Counted from the first letter of the stretch, positions 7,816 to 17,280 are shown. The stretch is 41,928 nucleotides of DNA from Candidatus Poribacteria bacterium (GCA_028820635.1 JAPPIG010000051.1:1-41928), one strand, 5' to 3'. Numbers and translations: made by a program. Notes: generated from the letters alone by a model not told the origin.

Positions 7816-9345
7816 TTATTGTATCAATGGGTAGTGAGCATGCTTAATTGTCACAGTTTCAATACCCATATTTCTATTTCTGACAGTTTGCCTGAAGATT
7901 TCTATAATCTCGTCAAGAGTTTTCCCCGAATGCTGAAAGTAAATAGTTAGAAATGTAATCCCGATTGGGCGGAGAGAGAAACCATTTGTCTGGATAAGGT
8001 TTGCGTCCTCAGGAATTTCTTCTGCATAGATGTCAGCGAGGTTGCGGACAAAAGCATAATCAAAGAAATCTAACCCACTTTCTCCAATTAAGATACTGTC
8101 TATAGCGTCAAAGTTGCCTTGACACCATGCTTCATTATATCTTGTCCTCACCCGGTCTATTATTCCAACGCTCATAGGTGGAGGCTGCGGGATCCAATCA
8201 AGAACACAAACATCAAGACCAATATAATTGATATCAGCCTCTGCTACGCCGGGAATATTGTGTAATTCTATCTGTAATTCTATCGCAATGGGAAATAGAT
8301 TGACCTCCGAATCTAAATTTACGGGTTTAACAGCGTAAACATCCCTTTCCGTTGAAACCGTGTACCCATTGTTAATTAGGAATTCATTAACGGCTGCCTG
8401 TGTTTCTATTGCTGGTCGAATTTTCACGTCATACCGTATGTATATTACACCAGGGGAATACGGACAACTTGTCTCGTCGGGGTAGGGAACTCCAGTACAG
8501 TTATAAAAATCGGGGCGAGCCTCTGCTACGCCGGGAATGGTGCGTAATTCTTTCACAACGGGAAGTGGATCGACATCCGCGCCTAAAAGTACTCTGTCAC
8601 TATGGACAATTACTCCTTCTTCTGTAACCGTGTGCCCTTTATTAGTTAGGAACTCAATAACGGCTGCCTGTGTTTCTATTGCTGGTCGGATTTTTACGTC
8701 ATACCGTATGTTTATTACACCTGGTTCATCCGGCGGACAACCAACGTAATAATGATCATAGTTTGCGTACACATCAATGCCTATCCCATATCCGAAAGCG
8801 AAGGGAATGAAAGAATTTTGAGTAGGCAACCGTTGCAATGTTGCTTCCGCCTTCAATGCCTCTTGAGCAAGGTTCTGTAATGCTTGATCCATTCCACTCG
8901 GTTCTTCAGGTGGATAGATTGCCGATAAGGCGTGTAGTTCCTCCCTTCCGTAGAACTCATACCCTGTGATTTCCGTTACGTGTATTTTTGCTGTGTGCAC
9001 CGATGCTATAGCAAATTGTCGCAATTCTATTCCGCATGCTGTTTTAGCAAATCCTCGTTCCAAAGCACTTGCTTCAAGAGCAAGTTTCAAGAATTCCGGT
9101 GCGGGTTCTGCTATTGTTCCTGTTTCTATTGCAAGAACTTCTGCGACTTCATTTGCAGTGTTAGCGAGGTCGACAAATCCACGTTGAGCAGCCGTGTCCG
9201 CAAGATCCGACAGTGCGCTTTGCGCGAATTGTGCAGTGGTTTGCGAAAGATCAGTAGGGTCTATCGGCAATACAAATTGCCTCTCGCACCCAGTGAGTAT
9301 TATTGCACTGAGTGCTGCGAGAAAAAGTAGTTTAAAAAACTTCAT
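7816..9345 (-). CDS. Paralogous lipoprotein, copy 1 of 4, with duplicated module
   Basis: The largest family member (509 residues) starts directly with MKFFKLL, lacking the 13-residue extension of its paralogs, and has lipobox LTGC (Cys20); AGGAG lies 5 bases before ATG. After the helical region and FIPFAFGYGIGID it carries two successive propeptide-like modules. One begins PGVINIRYDVKIRPAIETQ and ends IPGVAEARPDFY; the other begins PGVIYIRYDVKIRPAIETQ and ends IPGVAEADINYIG. The C-terminal domain is close to copy 3 (GLDFFDYAFVRNLADIYAEE, TLDEIIEIFRQTV). Two copies in one protein show the module is an autonomous unit. It follows the Gfo/Idh gene by 18 bp. Function unknown. Confidence 0.72.
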   Translation of the reverse strand: MKFFKLLFLAALSAIILTGCERQFVLPIDPTDLSQTTAQFAQSALSDLADTAAQRGFVDLANTANEVAEVLAIETGTIAEPAPEFLKLALEASALERGFAKTACGIELRQFAIASVHTAKIHVTEITGYEFYGREELHALSAIYPPEEPSGMDQALQNLAQEALKAEATLQRLPTQNSFIPFAFGYGIGIDVYANYDHYYVGCPPDEPGVINIRYDVKIRPAIETQAAVIEFLTNKGHTVTEEGVIVHSDRVLLGADVDPLPVVKELRTIPGVAEARPDFYNCTGVPYPDETSCPYSPGVIYIRYDVKIRPAIETQAAVNEFLINNGYTVSTERDVYAVKPVNLDSEVNLFPIAIELQIELHNIPGVAEADINYIGLDVCVLDWIPQPPPMSVGIIDRVRTRYNEAWCQGNFDAIDSILIGESGLDFFDYAFVRNLADIYAEEIPEDANLIQTNGFSLRPIGITFLTIYFQHSGKTLDEIIEIFRQTVRNRNMGIETVTIKHAHYPLIQ

Positions 9346-9363
9346 CAGAACTCCTATTTAGAC

Positions 9364-10431
9364 TCAAGCAAGCATCTTTTGCGCAAATGCTTCTACATCA
9401 ACCCGTTCGTGTGTTCTTGCTGATTCGTTGCATGCTTCCATCAATATCCATGTGCCGAGTGTACTATCTTGTATCCACTCTCGGTCTTTACCAGTTGAGA
9501 TTGCTTCAGCAAAAGCGTCAAATTGGAGTCTGTCGTCTTCAATCAATCCGCCGTGGAGATCTTGAAGTGTGAGGTCTTCAACATTTTGCCCTGTTCGGAA
9601 AAGTTGCAGATGTCCACCATCGCGGCGTAGGTCGCCCTCTTCACCGTGAAATGTCCAACTTCCGCTCCATCCGTAAGCCCCCATGTGTCCTGCGCGGGTA
9701 CCAGCATACGTGAACGGTGCGCCGTTGTCGTATTCCATCAAGGCGTTTCCACCTGCAGTGCCCCATGCATCTATTTGTCCTAATGCTGGGTCGCGACGGT
9801 TGTGAACCTGTGCAGTAACATACTTCGGAAGTCCTTTCGCTCCAACAAGTTGGTCAAGCTGATGGCTGCAACCAGCGTGGAAGTAGAGTCCATCAACGTA
9901 AGCATCGGGTTGGCGAGAATCTGGTCCAGTGAATAAATTTTGACGTATCCAGAATCGGCATTCACCGCCTAACATTTCACCGATACCGCCTTCTTCGCGA
10001 AGCCATTCGCGCATTTTTGCAGCGGCAGGATTCCAGCGTTTGTTTTGTCCTTGCACCAATATTGTTCCAGGGTTTGCCTTGTGTGCTTGAATAATGTCGT
10101 GGAATTCTGCTTGTGTTGTCGCAATCGGTTTCACACAGAGCGTGTGCATGCCGAGGTTCAAACTTTCAACAATGAGTTTAGCATGAACAGTTGTTGACGC
10201 GTAGATAAGACACGCCTCTGCGTCGTGCTTCTCTTTTGCTTCGGTTATTGTTGTATAGATGCGTTCTGACAAGCCTTCAGGCGCGTCATTTATTGATTCA
10301 ACGCCTTTTTTTGCAGCTTCAAGGTTGATGTCCACGCACGCAACAGGTTCAAATCCGTGTGAATTGACTTGTGCTTGTAAGCGTCCATGTGCGAAATGTG
10401 TGCAGCCCACATGAATAGTTGGTATTGCCAT
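9364..10431 (-). CDS. Gfo/Idh/MocA-family oxidoreductase
   Basis: This 355-residue protein is a Gfo/Idh/MocA-type dehydrogenase: an N-terminal Rossmann domain (about 1-120) followed by an alpha/beta substrate domain. The usual GxGxxG is degenerate (GCTHFAHGR near residue 9). The lysine motif EKP is represented by VKP in HTLCVKPIATT, so the catalytic lysine is retained. GGNALMEYDNGAPFTYAGTR in the C-terminal half is typical for the family. Such enzymes oxidise or reduce sugars, inositols and related polyols with NAD(P). Start supported by AAAGGAG upstream of ATG and by a promoter-like sequence at 10464-10490. It is the likely first gene of the lipoprotein-ggt operon. Substrate unknown. Confidence 0.85.
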   Translation of the reverse strand: MAIPTIHVGCTHFAHGRLQAQVNSHGFEPVACVDINLEAAKKGVESINDAPEGLSERIYTTITEAKEKHDAEACLIYASTTVHAKLIVESLNLGMHTLCVKPIATTQAEFHDIIQAHKANPGTILVQGQNKRWNPAAAKMREWLREEGGIGEMLGGECRFWIRQNLFTGPDSRQPDAYVDGLYFHAGCSHQLDQLVGAKGLPKYVTAQVHNRRDPALGQIDAWGTAGGNALMEYDNGAPFTYAGTRAGHMGAYGWSGSWTFHGEEGDLRRDGGHLQLFRTGQNVEDLTLQDLHGGLIEDDRLQFDAFAEAISTGKDREWIQDSTLGTWILMEACNESARTHERVDVEAFAQKMLA

Positions 10432-10463
10432 ATATCGGTCTCCTTTGTAGACGCATTGTTCCT

Positions 10464-10490
10464 ATGGTATGTGATTGAATTTATTGTCAA
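10464..10490 (-). promoter_or_regulatory. Candidate sigma70 promoter upstream of the Gfo/Idh gene
   Basis: On the minus strand a perfect -35 hexamer TTGACA (10485-10490) is followed, with a short 15-base spacer, by TACCAT (10464-10469), which matches 4 of 6 positions of the -10 consensus. It sits about 35 bases before the start codon. The short spacer makes the -10 assignment weak. Confidence 0.35.
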
Positions 10491-10513
10491 ACCAATTTTA
10501 GATACTATTAACA

Positions 10514-10536
10514 GCGCGCTTACAAAGCGCGCCTAC
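10514..10536 (-). repeat. GTAG-led hairpin element
   Basis: Minus-strand GTAG (10533-10536) precedes a perfect 8-bp stem, GCGCGCTT (10514-10521) with AAGCGCGC (10525-10532), closed by a 3-base loop. It lies between the DUF6807 gene and the Gfo/Idh gene. Confidence 0.75.
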
Positions 10537-10578
10537 AGAACAAGGGAATGTGCGTCTATAAACAAACGTTCACATATT

Positions 10579-11736
10579 TTAGGAAATCTCAGCAGTCGGG
10601 GGGTTGATGAAATCGTGATACTTCTGTGCTACTTTGCCAATATTGGCATCGCCAGCATGAATCAGGACGCGGAACCGGAAGTGCATCTCCTCACCCTCTT
10701 TTAGCGTGTAAGAGCCATCTTTGGATGGGTCTCGTTCAAAGGTGCCGCTCCCAAAAATATTGCTTCCCATTAAGCCATAGTTGCGGACGTGCCAATATGT
10801 CGGATACCGCGTATTGACAATGTGATCAAATACCGCAAGTCCAACTGGCGTGCCATCAACGACACCGGAGTAATCGCACCAGTTGGCACGTTTACCCCAT
10901 GTTTCGCCCTCGTTGATACCACCAAAAGCGTTTTCAATCTTTCCGCCATCCGAAGCGTTCATTGACGGATGTACCCGAATTGACATAATGCCGCCTTCTT
11001 TAGTGTCGCCAAAATGAACATCACCAGCAGAGGCGATAAAACTTAAATCAAGGTCAACAACAGCCCCGTCCTCAGGTAGATTGTAGATACGAAAATTCTG
11101 CTTATCGGTCATCAATAATTCGCCATCTTTTGTTTCCCAATTGTTGTCAGTATAAATTCTACTGACAACGGCACCACCATGTTTTTGTGTGAAATTTTGG
11201 TGAACTACTCTTCCTGAATTCCTACCTTCACCCCATAAGTCAATATCATTGACTTCACCGTAAGCGACGTAGAGTGAACGGTGGTGAACGTGATCTTTTG
11301 AGATGTCGCTTGTTTCACCGCGTGTCACTTCACATCCATTTGGACCTAATACTGGAAAAAAATAGGGACGATACTGCGATTTTCCGTAGCGAAACGTTGT
11401 GAAAGCTCTGCCGTTGAGTGTAATGTCAATCGTTTCAGACCCATCTTTTAATTCAACTCCCGCTTCGCTATCGACGGTTCCTTCTGAAAGCGTATAAGTA
11501 CGGGAAGCACCAGCGGCGAGGCCGTCAAGTATCCATGCTAAAGTGATAGATGTGCCATCGGCATTCGGGTAGCACTGTGCAGAGATAACATCTCCGCTTT
11601 CTGAATCCGTTAGGATGACATCTTTGTCAGAAAATTTGCTAATTTCGGGATGGTCAACATTAACGACAACAGGGCATCCCTCCCGATCATGAAAACCTGC
11701 ATCAACGGTTAGCGTTAGGTTGTTCTGATTTGCCAT
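10579..11736 (-). CDS. DUF6807 (PmoA-like) family protein
   Basis: The 385-residue product matches my recollection of the DUF6807 family, often annotated as methane oxygenase PmoA-like because of a historic misannotation. It is beta-rich, with an N-terminal sandwich region (NLTLTVDAGFHDREGCPVVV). Conserved stretches include YRPYFFPVLGPNGCEVTRG, DHVHHRSLYVAYGEVN, a central FAFGDT-like strand (DVHFGDTKEGGIMSIRVHP) and WCDYSGVVDGTPVGLAVFDH. The fold resembles galactose mutarotase-like proteins. No signal peptide is seen, and neighbours of this kind are usually Gfo/Idh enzymes, as here. Start supported by AAGGAG four bases from ATG. The biochemical role is unknown; carbohydrate metabolism is an inference from context. 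Confidence 0.8.
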   Translation of the reverse strand: MANQNNLTLTVDAGFHDREGCPVVVNVDHPEISKFSDKDVILTDSESGDVISAQCYPNADGTSITLAWILDGLAAGASRTYTLSEGTVDSEAGVELKDGSETIDITLNGRAFTTFRYGKSQYRPYFFPVLGPNGCEVTRGETSDISKDHVHHRSLYVAYGEVNDIDLWGEGRNSGRVVHQNFTQKHGGAVVSRIYTDNNWETKDGELLMTDKQNFRIYNLPEDGAVVDLDLSFIASAGDVHFGDTKEGGIMSIRVHPSMNASDGGKIENAFGGINEGETWGKRANWCDYSGVVDGTPVGLAVFDHIVNTRYPTYWHVRNYGLMGSNIFGSGTFERDPSKDGSYTLKEGEEMHFRFRVLIHAGDANIGKVAQKYHDFINPPTAEIS

Positions 11737-11803
11737 AGATCTCCTTCGTATCGTATTTGAGTAATTACACTTCAGTTACTGATTGCAATTCAAGATATAG
11801 TGA

Positions 11804-12160
11804 TTATTCACTCTTGTCTGCACTCAGTTCAAGGATTGCTTCCTCTTCGCTGTCGTAATTCTCAAAAACGGTCGCTAACCTTCCAAGCACGAGTAGGTTT
11901 CTGATATGTGCACCAGCATTAACGAGTGCTGTGCGTCCACCTTTACGTGTGATAGTAACGTGCACGGAAACGAGTGTTCCTAAGCCACTACTATCCATTC
12001 GGGTAACCTCTTCAAGGTTAAAGATGACCTTTGGTGAATCGAAGTGCTCCTCAAGCTCTTCATGTATTTGTTGTCTAATTTCGACATTTGCTGCACCGAT
12101 CATGCGACCAGTGGGACGTATAATAATAACACCTTCTCTGTGACGTATTTCTGCTAACAT
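11804..12160 (-). CDS. STAS-domain anti-sigma factor antagonist
   Basis: This 118-residue protein is a single STAS domain of the SpoIIAA/RsbV type. The conserved phosphorylation loop is MDSSGLGTLVS (about residues 55-65), with the serine that partner-switching kinases phosphorylate. The N-terminal beta hairpin (GVIIIRPTGRMIGAANV) and the closing helix (LGRLATVFENYDSEEEAI) fit the family length of about 110. Such proteins release sigma factors by binding an anti-sigma kinase; no partner gene is visible nearby, so the target is unknown. Start supported by GGGAG near ATG. A strong promoter-like sequence (12212-12240) and a palindrome (12180-12197) sit upstream, so it is probably transcribed independently of the Schlafen-like gene. 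Confidence 0.9.
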   Translation of the reverse strand: MLAEIRHREGVIIIRPTGRMIGAANVEIRQQIHEELEEHFDSPKVIFNLEEVTRMDSSGLGTLVSVHVTITRKGGRTALVNAGAHIRNLLVLGRLATVFENYDSEEEAILELSADKSE

Positions 12161-12179
12161 TTTTCTCCCTCATAGATAT

Positions 12180-12197
12180 TCCGCATTTAAATGCGGA
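12180..12197 (-). promoter_or_regulatory. Perfect 18-bp palindrome in the STAS gene leader
   Basis: TCCGCATTTAAATGCGGA is a perfect palindrome lying between the candidate -10 box (12212-12217) and the start codon of the STAS gene. From the promoter position it would sit roughly 8-25 bases into the transcript, a typical place for an operator. It could instead act as an RNA hairpin near the ribosome binding site. Confidence 0.55.
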
Positions 12198-12211
12198 GGT
12201 TTTGTAATTTT

Positions 12212-12240
12212 AGTGTAACGAATTCTTACTCTTTTGTCAA
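12212..12240 (-). promoter_or_regulatory. Sigma70-type promoter for the STAS gene
   Basis: The minus strand has TTGACA (12235-12240), a 17-base spacer and TACACT (12212-12217): a perfect -35 and a 4-of-6 -10 at the optimal spacing, about 50 bases upstream of the STAS start codon. Confidence 0.6.
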
Positions 12241-12276
12241 GGATGTATGAAACGAATCTATTTATGTCATTTTCAT

Positions 12277-14019
12277 TCATTTGCTGCATGAGCGATATTC
12301 CAATAGGACTGATTTGCCAATAATCTCAATGATACGCACTGTTAATTCTGTTCCGTGAGCATCGGTGAGATGTAAATCGTCCCCCAGAACAAAATGAACT
12401 GGTTGTGGTTTCCCTTCATTAATAGCGATGTTTGAAGCATAGATATAGGTGCGGTCTATAGTATCGCGTATCGGATTTAAAGACCCAGATAAGCCTGGAA
12501 TGCTTCCGGTTGCTTTGGGGAAAATTACAGAGCCACCATCTTGGAGACTCTGCATCTCAAGTGAAAGTCCAGCTTTCGCTGGCACCCAGTCGTTTTGACA
12601 ATGTGCAGCATAACCGGGAGCCGCTGCGAACACCTTCATCGGTAGGTGCGTCATGTGCAGATCAATCTGTGCTTCGCCATTGTCGTCGGTGGTTGCATGT
12701 TTCCAAGTTTTATTCGGAAACAGTGCCAATAACTCAATTCCTGATAATACAGAACCTTCGTGGTGACAGCGGATAATTGCAGTCGATGGTGTCACATTTG
12801 TGTCTGCTGCTGGAATTGTGAGAATAAGGTCTGAATCGTCAATGAGATCATACTTAGGTAATTCCCCACTCAACGCTTCTGTTTCGCGAAATATGATTGG
12901 AACACCGTCCCCACGGCGTTCCATAAAAAATTGTCGTTCACCCGATCCGTGAACATTTTCAACAGACATCCTTCCGAACATTGAGGCGAGTGCTTCGTTC
13001 CGTGTTGATTGGCGAACATCCATGCTATCAATAGTCAGATTGTTCGGTAAACCACCGGGAGAGATAATTTCAATACGATCAGAGAACATTGAGAGTCTAA
13101 TTTTACTACCCTGAATTGCGTAATCACGATGAACAACAGCATTGACAATTGCTTCAAACAGTGCTTTTTCACTATATTGTGGCAGATCAGTTCGCGCTGG
13201 GTTTTTGAAAGCCCCGACGCGCATGTTACGAACCGCGAAAGCCACTGCCTCAGCAATTTGTTGGTTTAGGGGACCAGTAATTGTCTGGGCATCTATCTGT
13301 CCAGATGCGCGGTCTTTGCCTCGGTAACAGGTTGCGGAGATACAAGCGTTAGGGAGCCATTCTTCTGGAGAAGGTGTGCACAATAGAACTCCTGCTACGG
13401 TTGCTCGTGTTGTGCCGTTTTCATCGTTAGTTAGGAGCCCCATTTTGTCTAATGCCAATTCGGGTGCGGCAGCACCTTCAGCACTCAACAAAGGTTTCCA
13501 AAGTGATTCATCTAACGACCCAAAACCTGTTCCCGGCACCAGTTGCTTATCAAACCAGAGGAAGCGTGACTGTGCGCGCTTCTGTGCGAGACGTAGCTGC
13601 TCATCGGTCGTCATTTGGCGTTTTGAGCTGCCAACGCGATGAAAGCTGCCACCTGGACTATTGTGCAATGCATATCCTTGTGGTACTCCGACGAGGAGGA
13701 ATGGTTTTCCTTCCTCTATTTCTCTACGAAAAATAGTAGGGCGAATTAAGGGTTTAATCGTGTCAGTGCAAATCTCTACAAGCAACATCTCCAATTTGTC
13801 CATCTGCTCGCGCGACATGCCTTGAACATCACCACTATCGGTCACGCCGCATAAAACCACACCACCATCCGTATTTGCAAATGCAGCGAATTCGTCTGCT
13901 AATTCAGCGCGACGAGGTTCTTTGGGCTCGTCTCCTACGAACCTAATTTCCATGAATTCCCAGTGGCTATCTTCACCTAAACGTATATGGCGTTTGATTT
14001 CTTCGTCACTGAAATTCAT
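12277..14019 (-). CDS. Schlafen-like AlbA_2/GHKL protein with C-terminal Ig-like domain
   Basis: This 580-residue protein begins with an AlbA_2 (bacterial Schlafen, formerly AAA_4) domain: EDSHWEF (16-22) and FANTDGGVVLCGV (48-59). The GHKL-like C-terminal domain seen in RecG-like putative transcriptional regulators follows, with EAIVNAVVHRDY (289-300), DRIEIISPGGLPNN (314-327) and GSGERQF (358-364). Residues about 410-480 resemble a carboxypeptidase-regulatory/Ig-like sandwich (GIELLALFPNKTWKHATTDDNGEAQ in two parts), and the last 100 residues are beta-rich. AlbA_2 proteins are found in regulation and in anti-phage defence. It lies just downstream of hsdR but beyond one copy of a long direct repeat. 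Start supported by GGAG seven bases from ATG. Function unproven. Confidence 0.8.
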   Translation of the reverse strand: MNFSDEEIKRHIRLGEDSHWEFMEIRFVGDEPKEPRRAELADEFAAFANTDGGVVLCGVTDSGDVQGMSREQMDKLEMLLVEICTDTIKPLIRPTIFRREIEEGKPFLLVGVPQGYALHNSPGGSFHRVGSSKRQMTTDEQLRLAQKRAQSRFLWFDKQLVPGTGFGSLDESLWKPLLSAEGAAAPELALDKMGLLTNDENGTTRATVAGVLLCTPSPEEWLPNACISATCYRGKDRASGQIDAQTITGPLNQQIAEAVAFAVRNMRVGAFKNPARTDLPQYSEKALFEAIVNAVVHRDYAIQGSKIRLSMFSDRIEIISPGGLPNNLTIDSMDVRQSTRNEALASMFGRMSVENVHGSGERQFFMERRGDGVPIIFRETEALSGELPKYDLIDDSDLILTIPAADTNVTPSTAIIRCHHEGSVLSGIELLALFPNKTWKHATTDDNGEAQIDLHMTHLPMKVFAAAPGYAAHCQNDWVPAKAGLSLEMQSLQDGGSVIFPKATGSIPGLSGSLNPIRDTIDRTYIYASNIAINEGKPQPVHFVLGDDLHLTDAHGTELTVRIIEIIGKSVLLEYRSCSK

Positions 14020-14069
14020 TATTCATCTCCAAAGCGGAGTGTTGTACCGTTTTTAATCATCTCTTATAA

Positions 14070-14113
14070 ATAATACCACATTTGGCAAGGACGTTCAAAG
14101 TCCAGTAGACGGA
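14070..14113. repeat. Long direct repeat, copy A (R-M operon downstream side)
   Basis: A segment starting AATAATACCACATT and ending AAGTCCAGTAGACGGA is repeated at 21957-22002 with a one-base indel and a few substitutions. The two copies bracket the whole type I restriction-modification operon. Each contains a small inverted repeat (GGAC..GTCC). No transposase gene is visible between or beside the copies. Confidence 0.75.
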
Positions 14114-14198
14114 TAATACGGTTCAAGAAAGATTTTCATATATTTTAAAATTGAATAGGTTAATTAGCTGTCAAAGAAATTTGTATTCTTGTTCTGTT

Positions 14199-17100
14199 TC
14201 AATCTACTACCACCCAGTTTTTACACAACACTTCGGCTTGTTCTAAAACTGTTCGGGCAGCTTTTGCTTGTTTATCAGGTGGATAGCCGTGTTTGCGAAG
14301 GATACGTTTTACCGCTAATCTTATCTTGGCGCGGACGCTCTCTTTCATTGTCCAGTCAATGGTCACGCTCCTGCGAACGGTTTCTACAAGCTCAACAGCG
14401 ATAGTTTTCAAGGTTTCATCTCCGAGTACTTCAACCGCACTATCGTTAGTTTCAAGTGCATCATAAAATGCTAATTCTTCTTCCGACAATCCTAATTCTT
14501 CGCCTCGGTCTTGTGCTTGACGCATCTCTCTTGCGATTTCGAGCAGTTGTTCAATAACTTGTGCTGCTTCAACTGTTCGGTTCTGATAGGAACGGATTGA
14601 TCGTTCCAACATTTCTGCAAATGAACGACTCTGGACAACGTTTTTCTGTGAGCGCGTTTTAATTTCTCCGCTGAGGAGTTTTTCCAAGAGTTCAACTGCA
14701 ACGTTTTTATGGGGTAGGTCTTGCACTTCTGCGAGGAATTCATCGGAGAGGATCGAGACATCAGGCTTTTCCAGTCCAGCGGCGGAGAAGATATCAACCA
14801 CACCTTCAGGCACAACTGCTTTGGAAACCAACTGCTTAATTGCTTGGTCGGCGGCATCCAACTGTGCTTCTTCTGCAACTGATGGTTTAGCCAAAACTTT
14901 TCTTACTGCTTGAAAAAAGGCAACATCGTCGCGTATCTCGGTTGTTTTTTCATGTGGGACAGCCAGGGCAAATGCTTTGGTTAGAGCAGAAACTTCATCC
15001 AGTAAACGCTTTTTTCCATCCTTTTGTTGCAGGATATGTTCTTGTGCTGCAGGTAGCAATTTGAGTCGATCTGCCGCGTTTCCTGTAGCCCACAACGACC
15101 AGTCGAACCCGTGAAACAAGTTACAGCAGATTTCATGCTTTTCCATCATTACAGCAACTGCTTCGTTTTTATCAAGGGTAGTCTCCCCTTTTCCACCACT
15201 TTTGGTATAATTTCTCAATGCTTGTTTTAGATGGTAAGCAAGTCCGATGTAGTCTACTATCAAACCGCCCGGTTTATCGCCATACACACGATTGACGCGG
15301 GCAATTGCCTGCATCAGTCCATGTCCGCGCATCGGTTTGTCTACATACATGGTGTGAAGACTTGGCGCGTCAAATCCAGTTAGCCACATATCGCGAACAA
15401 TAACAAGTTTCAACGGATCATCAGGTTTTTTAAATCGGGTTGCCAACCCCTCTCGTCGTGTTTTGTTACGGATATGCGGCTGCCATGATGCGTCATCAGA
15501 AGCTGAGCCTGTCATGACAACTTTTATCTCGCCTTCCTTGTCATCATCGTTGTGCCACTTTGGACGACGATGAATAATTGCATTGTAGAGGTCAACGCAG
15601 ATACGGCGGCTCATACAGACAATCATCCCCTTACCATCTATTATCTCTAACCGTTCTTCAAAGTGTTCAATTATGTCATCTGCGATGAGTCCTAAACGTT
15701 TTTCTGTTCCCACTAACGCTTCAAGCTGTGCCCATTTAGTCTTGAGTTTTTCTTTTTCTTCTACCTCCTCAGTTTCGGTTAGTTCCTCGAATTCTGGATC
15801 AATGTGGGGCTTTTCGCCTTCGTCAAGTTCAATTTTTGCGAGGCGGCTTTCGTAGTAAATTGGCACGGTTGCGCCGTCATCAACCGCCTGCTGCACATCG
15901 TAGATACTGATGTACTCTCCAAAGACAGCAACGGTATTACGATCCGTGAGTTCAACGGGTGTGCCGGTAAAACCGATAAAAGAGGCATTGGGGAGTGCAT
16001 CGCGTATGTGAGCAGCAAATCCATCAATAAAACCGTACTGGCTACGGTGTGCTTCGTCAGCAATTACCACGATATTTCGCCGATCAGACAGTTGCGGAAA
16101 ACGCCTCTCTTCACCTTCAGGGAAAAACTTTTGAACCGTAGTAAAGACTACGCTACCAGAGGCAACCTTCAACAGTTCGCGTAAGTGTCGCCTATTTTCT
16201 GCTTGTGCTGGTGTCTGTCGTAGTAATTGATGGCAGCGAGCGAATGTCCCGAACAGTTGATCGTCTAAGTCATTTGTGTCAGTGATAACGACAAGCGTAG
16301 GGTTTTCCATTTGCGGGTGTTGAACGATGCTGCCAGCGTAAAAAGCCATCGTCAAGCTTTTGCCTGAGCCTTGTGTATGCCAAACGACACCGCACTGTTG
16401 ATCGCCTTCAGGACATGACGCTTTTAGCGTTGCTTCTACGGCTGTTTGGACAGCATGGAATTGGTGATACCCAGCGATCTTTTTGGCAATTGCTCCGCTG
16501 TTGGTTTCTTCAAAGACGATAAAGTGTTTAAGATAACGCAAAAAACGACGTTTGTCAAAGACACCCTTAATCAATATTTCTAACTCTAATTCGGTTGATG
16601 GTGCTTCGTCCTCACCTTCAATTGTCCGCCACGGCAGAAACCACTCCGTGTCGGCAGTTAAAGACCCTATACGTGCTTCTAATCCATCAGAGATAACAAC
16701 TGCTTCGTTGTAGGTGAACAGTGCCGAAATTTCCTGTTTGTAGGTTTCAATTTGGCGAAATGCTGTTAGGGTGGTGGCTTTTTCGTCAGTTGGGTTTTTA
16801 AGTTCTATGACAGCTAAGGGGAGTCCGTTGATAAACAACACAACGTCAGGGCGGCACTCGCTTGTACCTATTACTGTGAACTGATTGACTGCAAGCCAAT
16901 CGTTGTTTTCTGGTGCATCAAAATCTATTAACCGCACGCGATCGCCGCGTATCGTGCCATCTGTTTGCCGATATTCTACTCCTATACCGTCAACTAACAT
17001 CAGATGGAATGCGCGATTGTTCTGCACTAAAGCAGGTGAATCTGGATTATGTACTTTGCGGATTGCTTCTTGCTGTGCATCGGCAGGTATGTTTGGATTT

Positions 17101-17279
17101 AGGCGGGCAACGGCATCTCGTAAGCGGTTTGTTAAGATCACTTCTTTGGAAGCGGAACGCTCAGCATTCGGAGCGTCTAACGCGATGTCGCGACCGTGTA
17201 GAACTGTATAACCTAATTCTGTCAGCCACTCAAGGGAGGCTTCTTCTATATCGGATTCGTAAATAGTCGTGAGATTCAT
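14199..17279 (-). CDS. hsdR: Type I restriction enzyme R subunit (HsdR)
   Basis: This is the motor and nuclease subunit of a type I restriction system, which translocates DNA with ATP and cuts unmodified DNA at a distance. The N-terminal nuclease motif has PDVVLF and ELK (Asp145, Glu159 and Lys161). The SF2 helicase core follows, with Walker A QGSGKS (303-308), DEAH (408-411), FTGTP and the motif V/VI region [16 protein letters not shown] and QAIARVNR. The alpha-helical C-terminus matches the DUF3387-type tail. I chose the ATG at 17279 ([14 protein letters not shown], the usual family start) rather than an upstream in-frame codon; it directly follows the stop codon of the preceding gene. Full length, 1026 residues; appears intact. 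Confidence 0.95.
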   Translation of the reverse strand: MNLTTIYESDIEEASLEWLTELGYTVLHGRDIALDAPNAERSASKEVILTNRLRDAVARLNPNIPADAQQEAIRKVHNPDSPALVQNNRAFHLMLVDGIGVEYRQTDGTIRGDRVRLIDFDAPENNDWLAVNQFTVIGTSECRPDVVLFINGLPLAVIELKNPTDEKATTLTAFRQIETYKQEISALFTYNEAVVISDGLEARIGSLTADTEWFLPWRTIEGEDEAPSTELELEILIKGVFDKRRFLRYLKHFIVFEETNSGAIAKKIAGYHQFHAVQTAVEATLKASCPEGDQQCGVVWHTQGSGKSLTMAFYAGSIVQHPQMENPTLVVITDTNDLDDQLFGTFARCHQLLRQTPAQAENRRHLRELLKVASGSVVFTTVQKFFPEGEERRFPQLSDRRNIVVIADEAHRSQYGFIDGFAAHIRDALPNASFIGFTGTPVELTDRNTVAVFGEYISIYDVQQAVDDGATVPIYYESRLAKIELDEGEKPHIDPEFEELTETEEVEEKEKLKTKWAQLEALVGTEKRLGLIADDIIEHFEERLEIIDGKGMIVCMSRRICVDLYNAIIHRRPKWHNDDDKEGEIKVVMTGSASDDASWQPHIRNKTRREGLATRFKKPDDPLKLVIVRDMWLTGFDAPSLHTMYVDKPMRGHGLMQAIARVNRVYGDKPGGLIVDYIGLAYHLKQALRNYTKSGGKGETTLDKNEAVAVMMEKHEICCNLFHGFDWSLWATGNAADRLKLLPAAQEHILQQKDGKKRLLDEVSALTKAFALAVPHEKTTEIRDDVAFFQAVRKVLAKPSVAEEAQLDAADQAIKQLVSKAVVPEGVVDIFSAAGLEKPDVSILSDEFLAEVQDLPHKNVAVELLEKLLSGEIKTRSQKNVVQSRSFAEMLERSIRSYQNRTVEAAQVIEQLLEIAREMRQAQDRGEELGLSEEELAFYDALETNDSAVEVLGDETLKTIAVELVETVRRSVTIDWTMKESVRAKIRLAVKRILRKHGYPPDKQAKAARTVLEQAEVLCKNWVVVD

Positions 17280-17280
17280 G

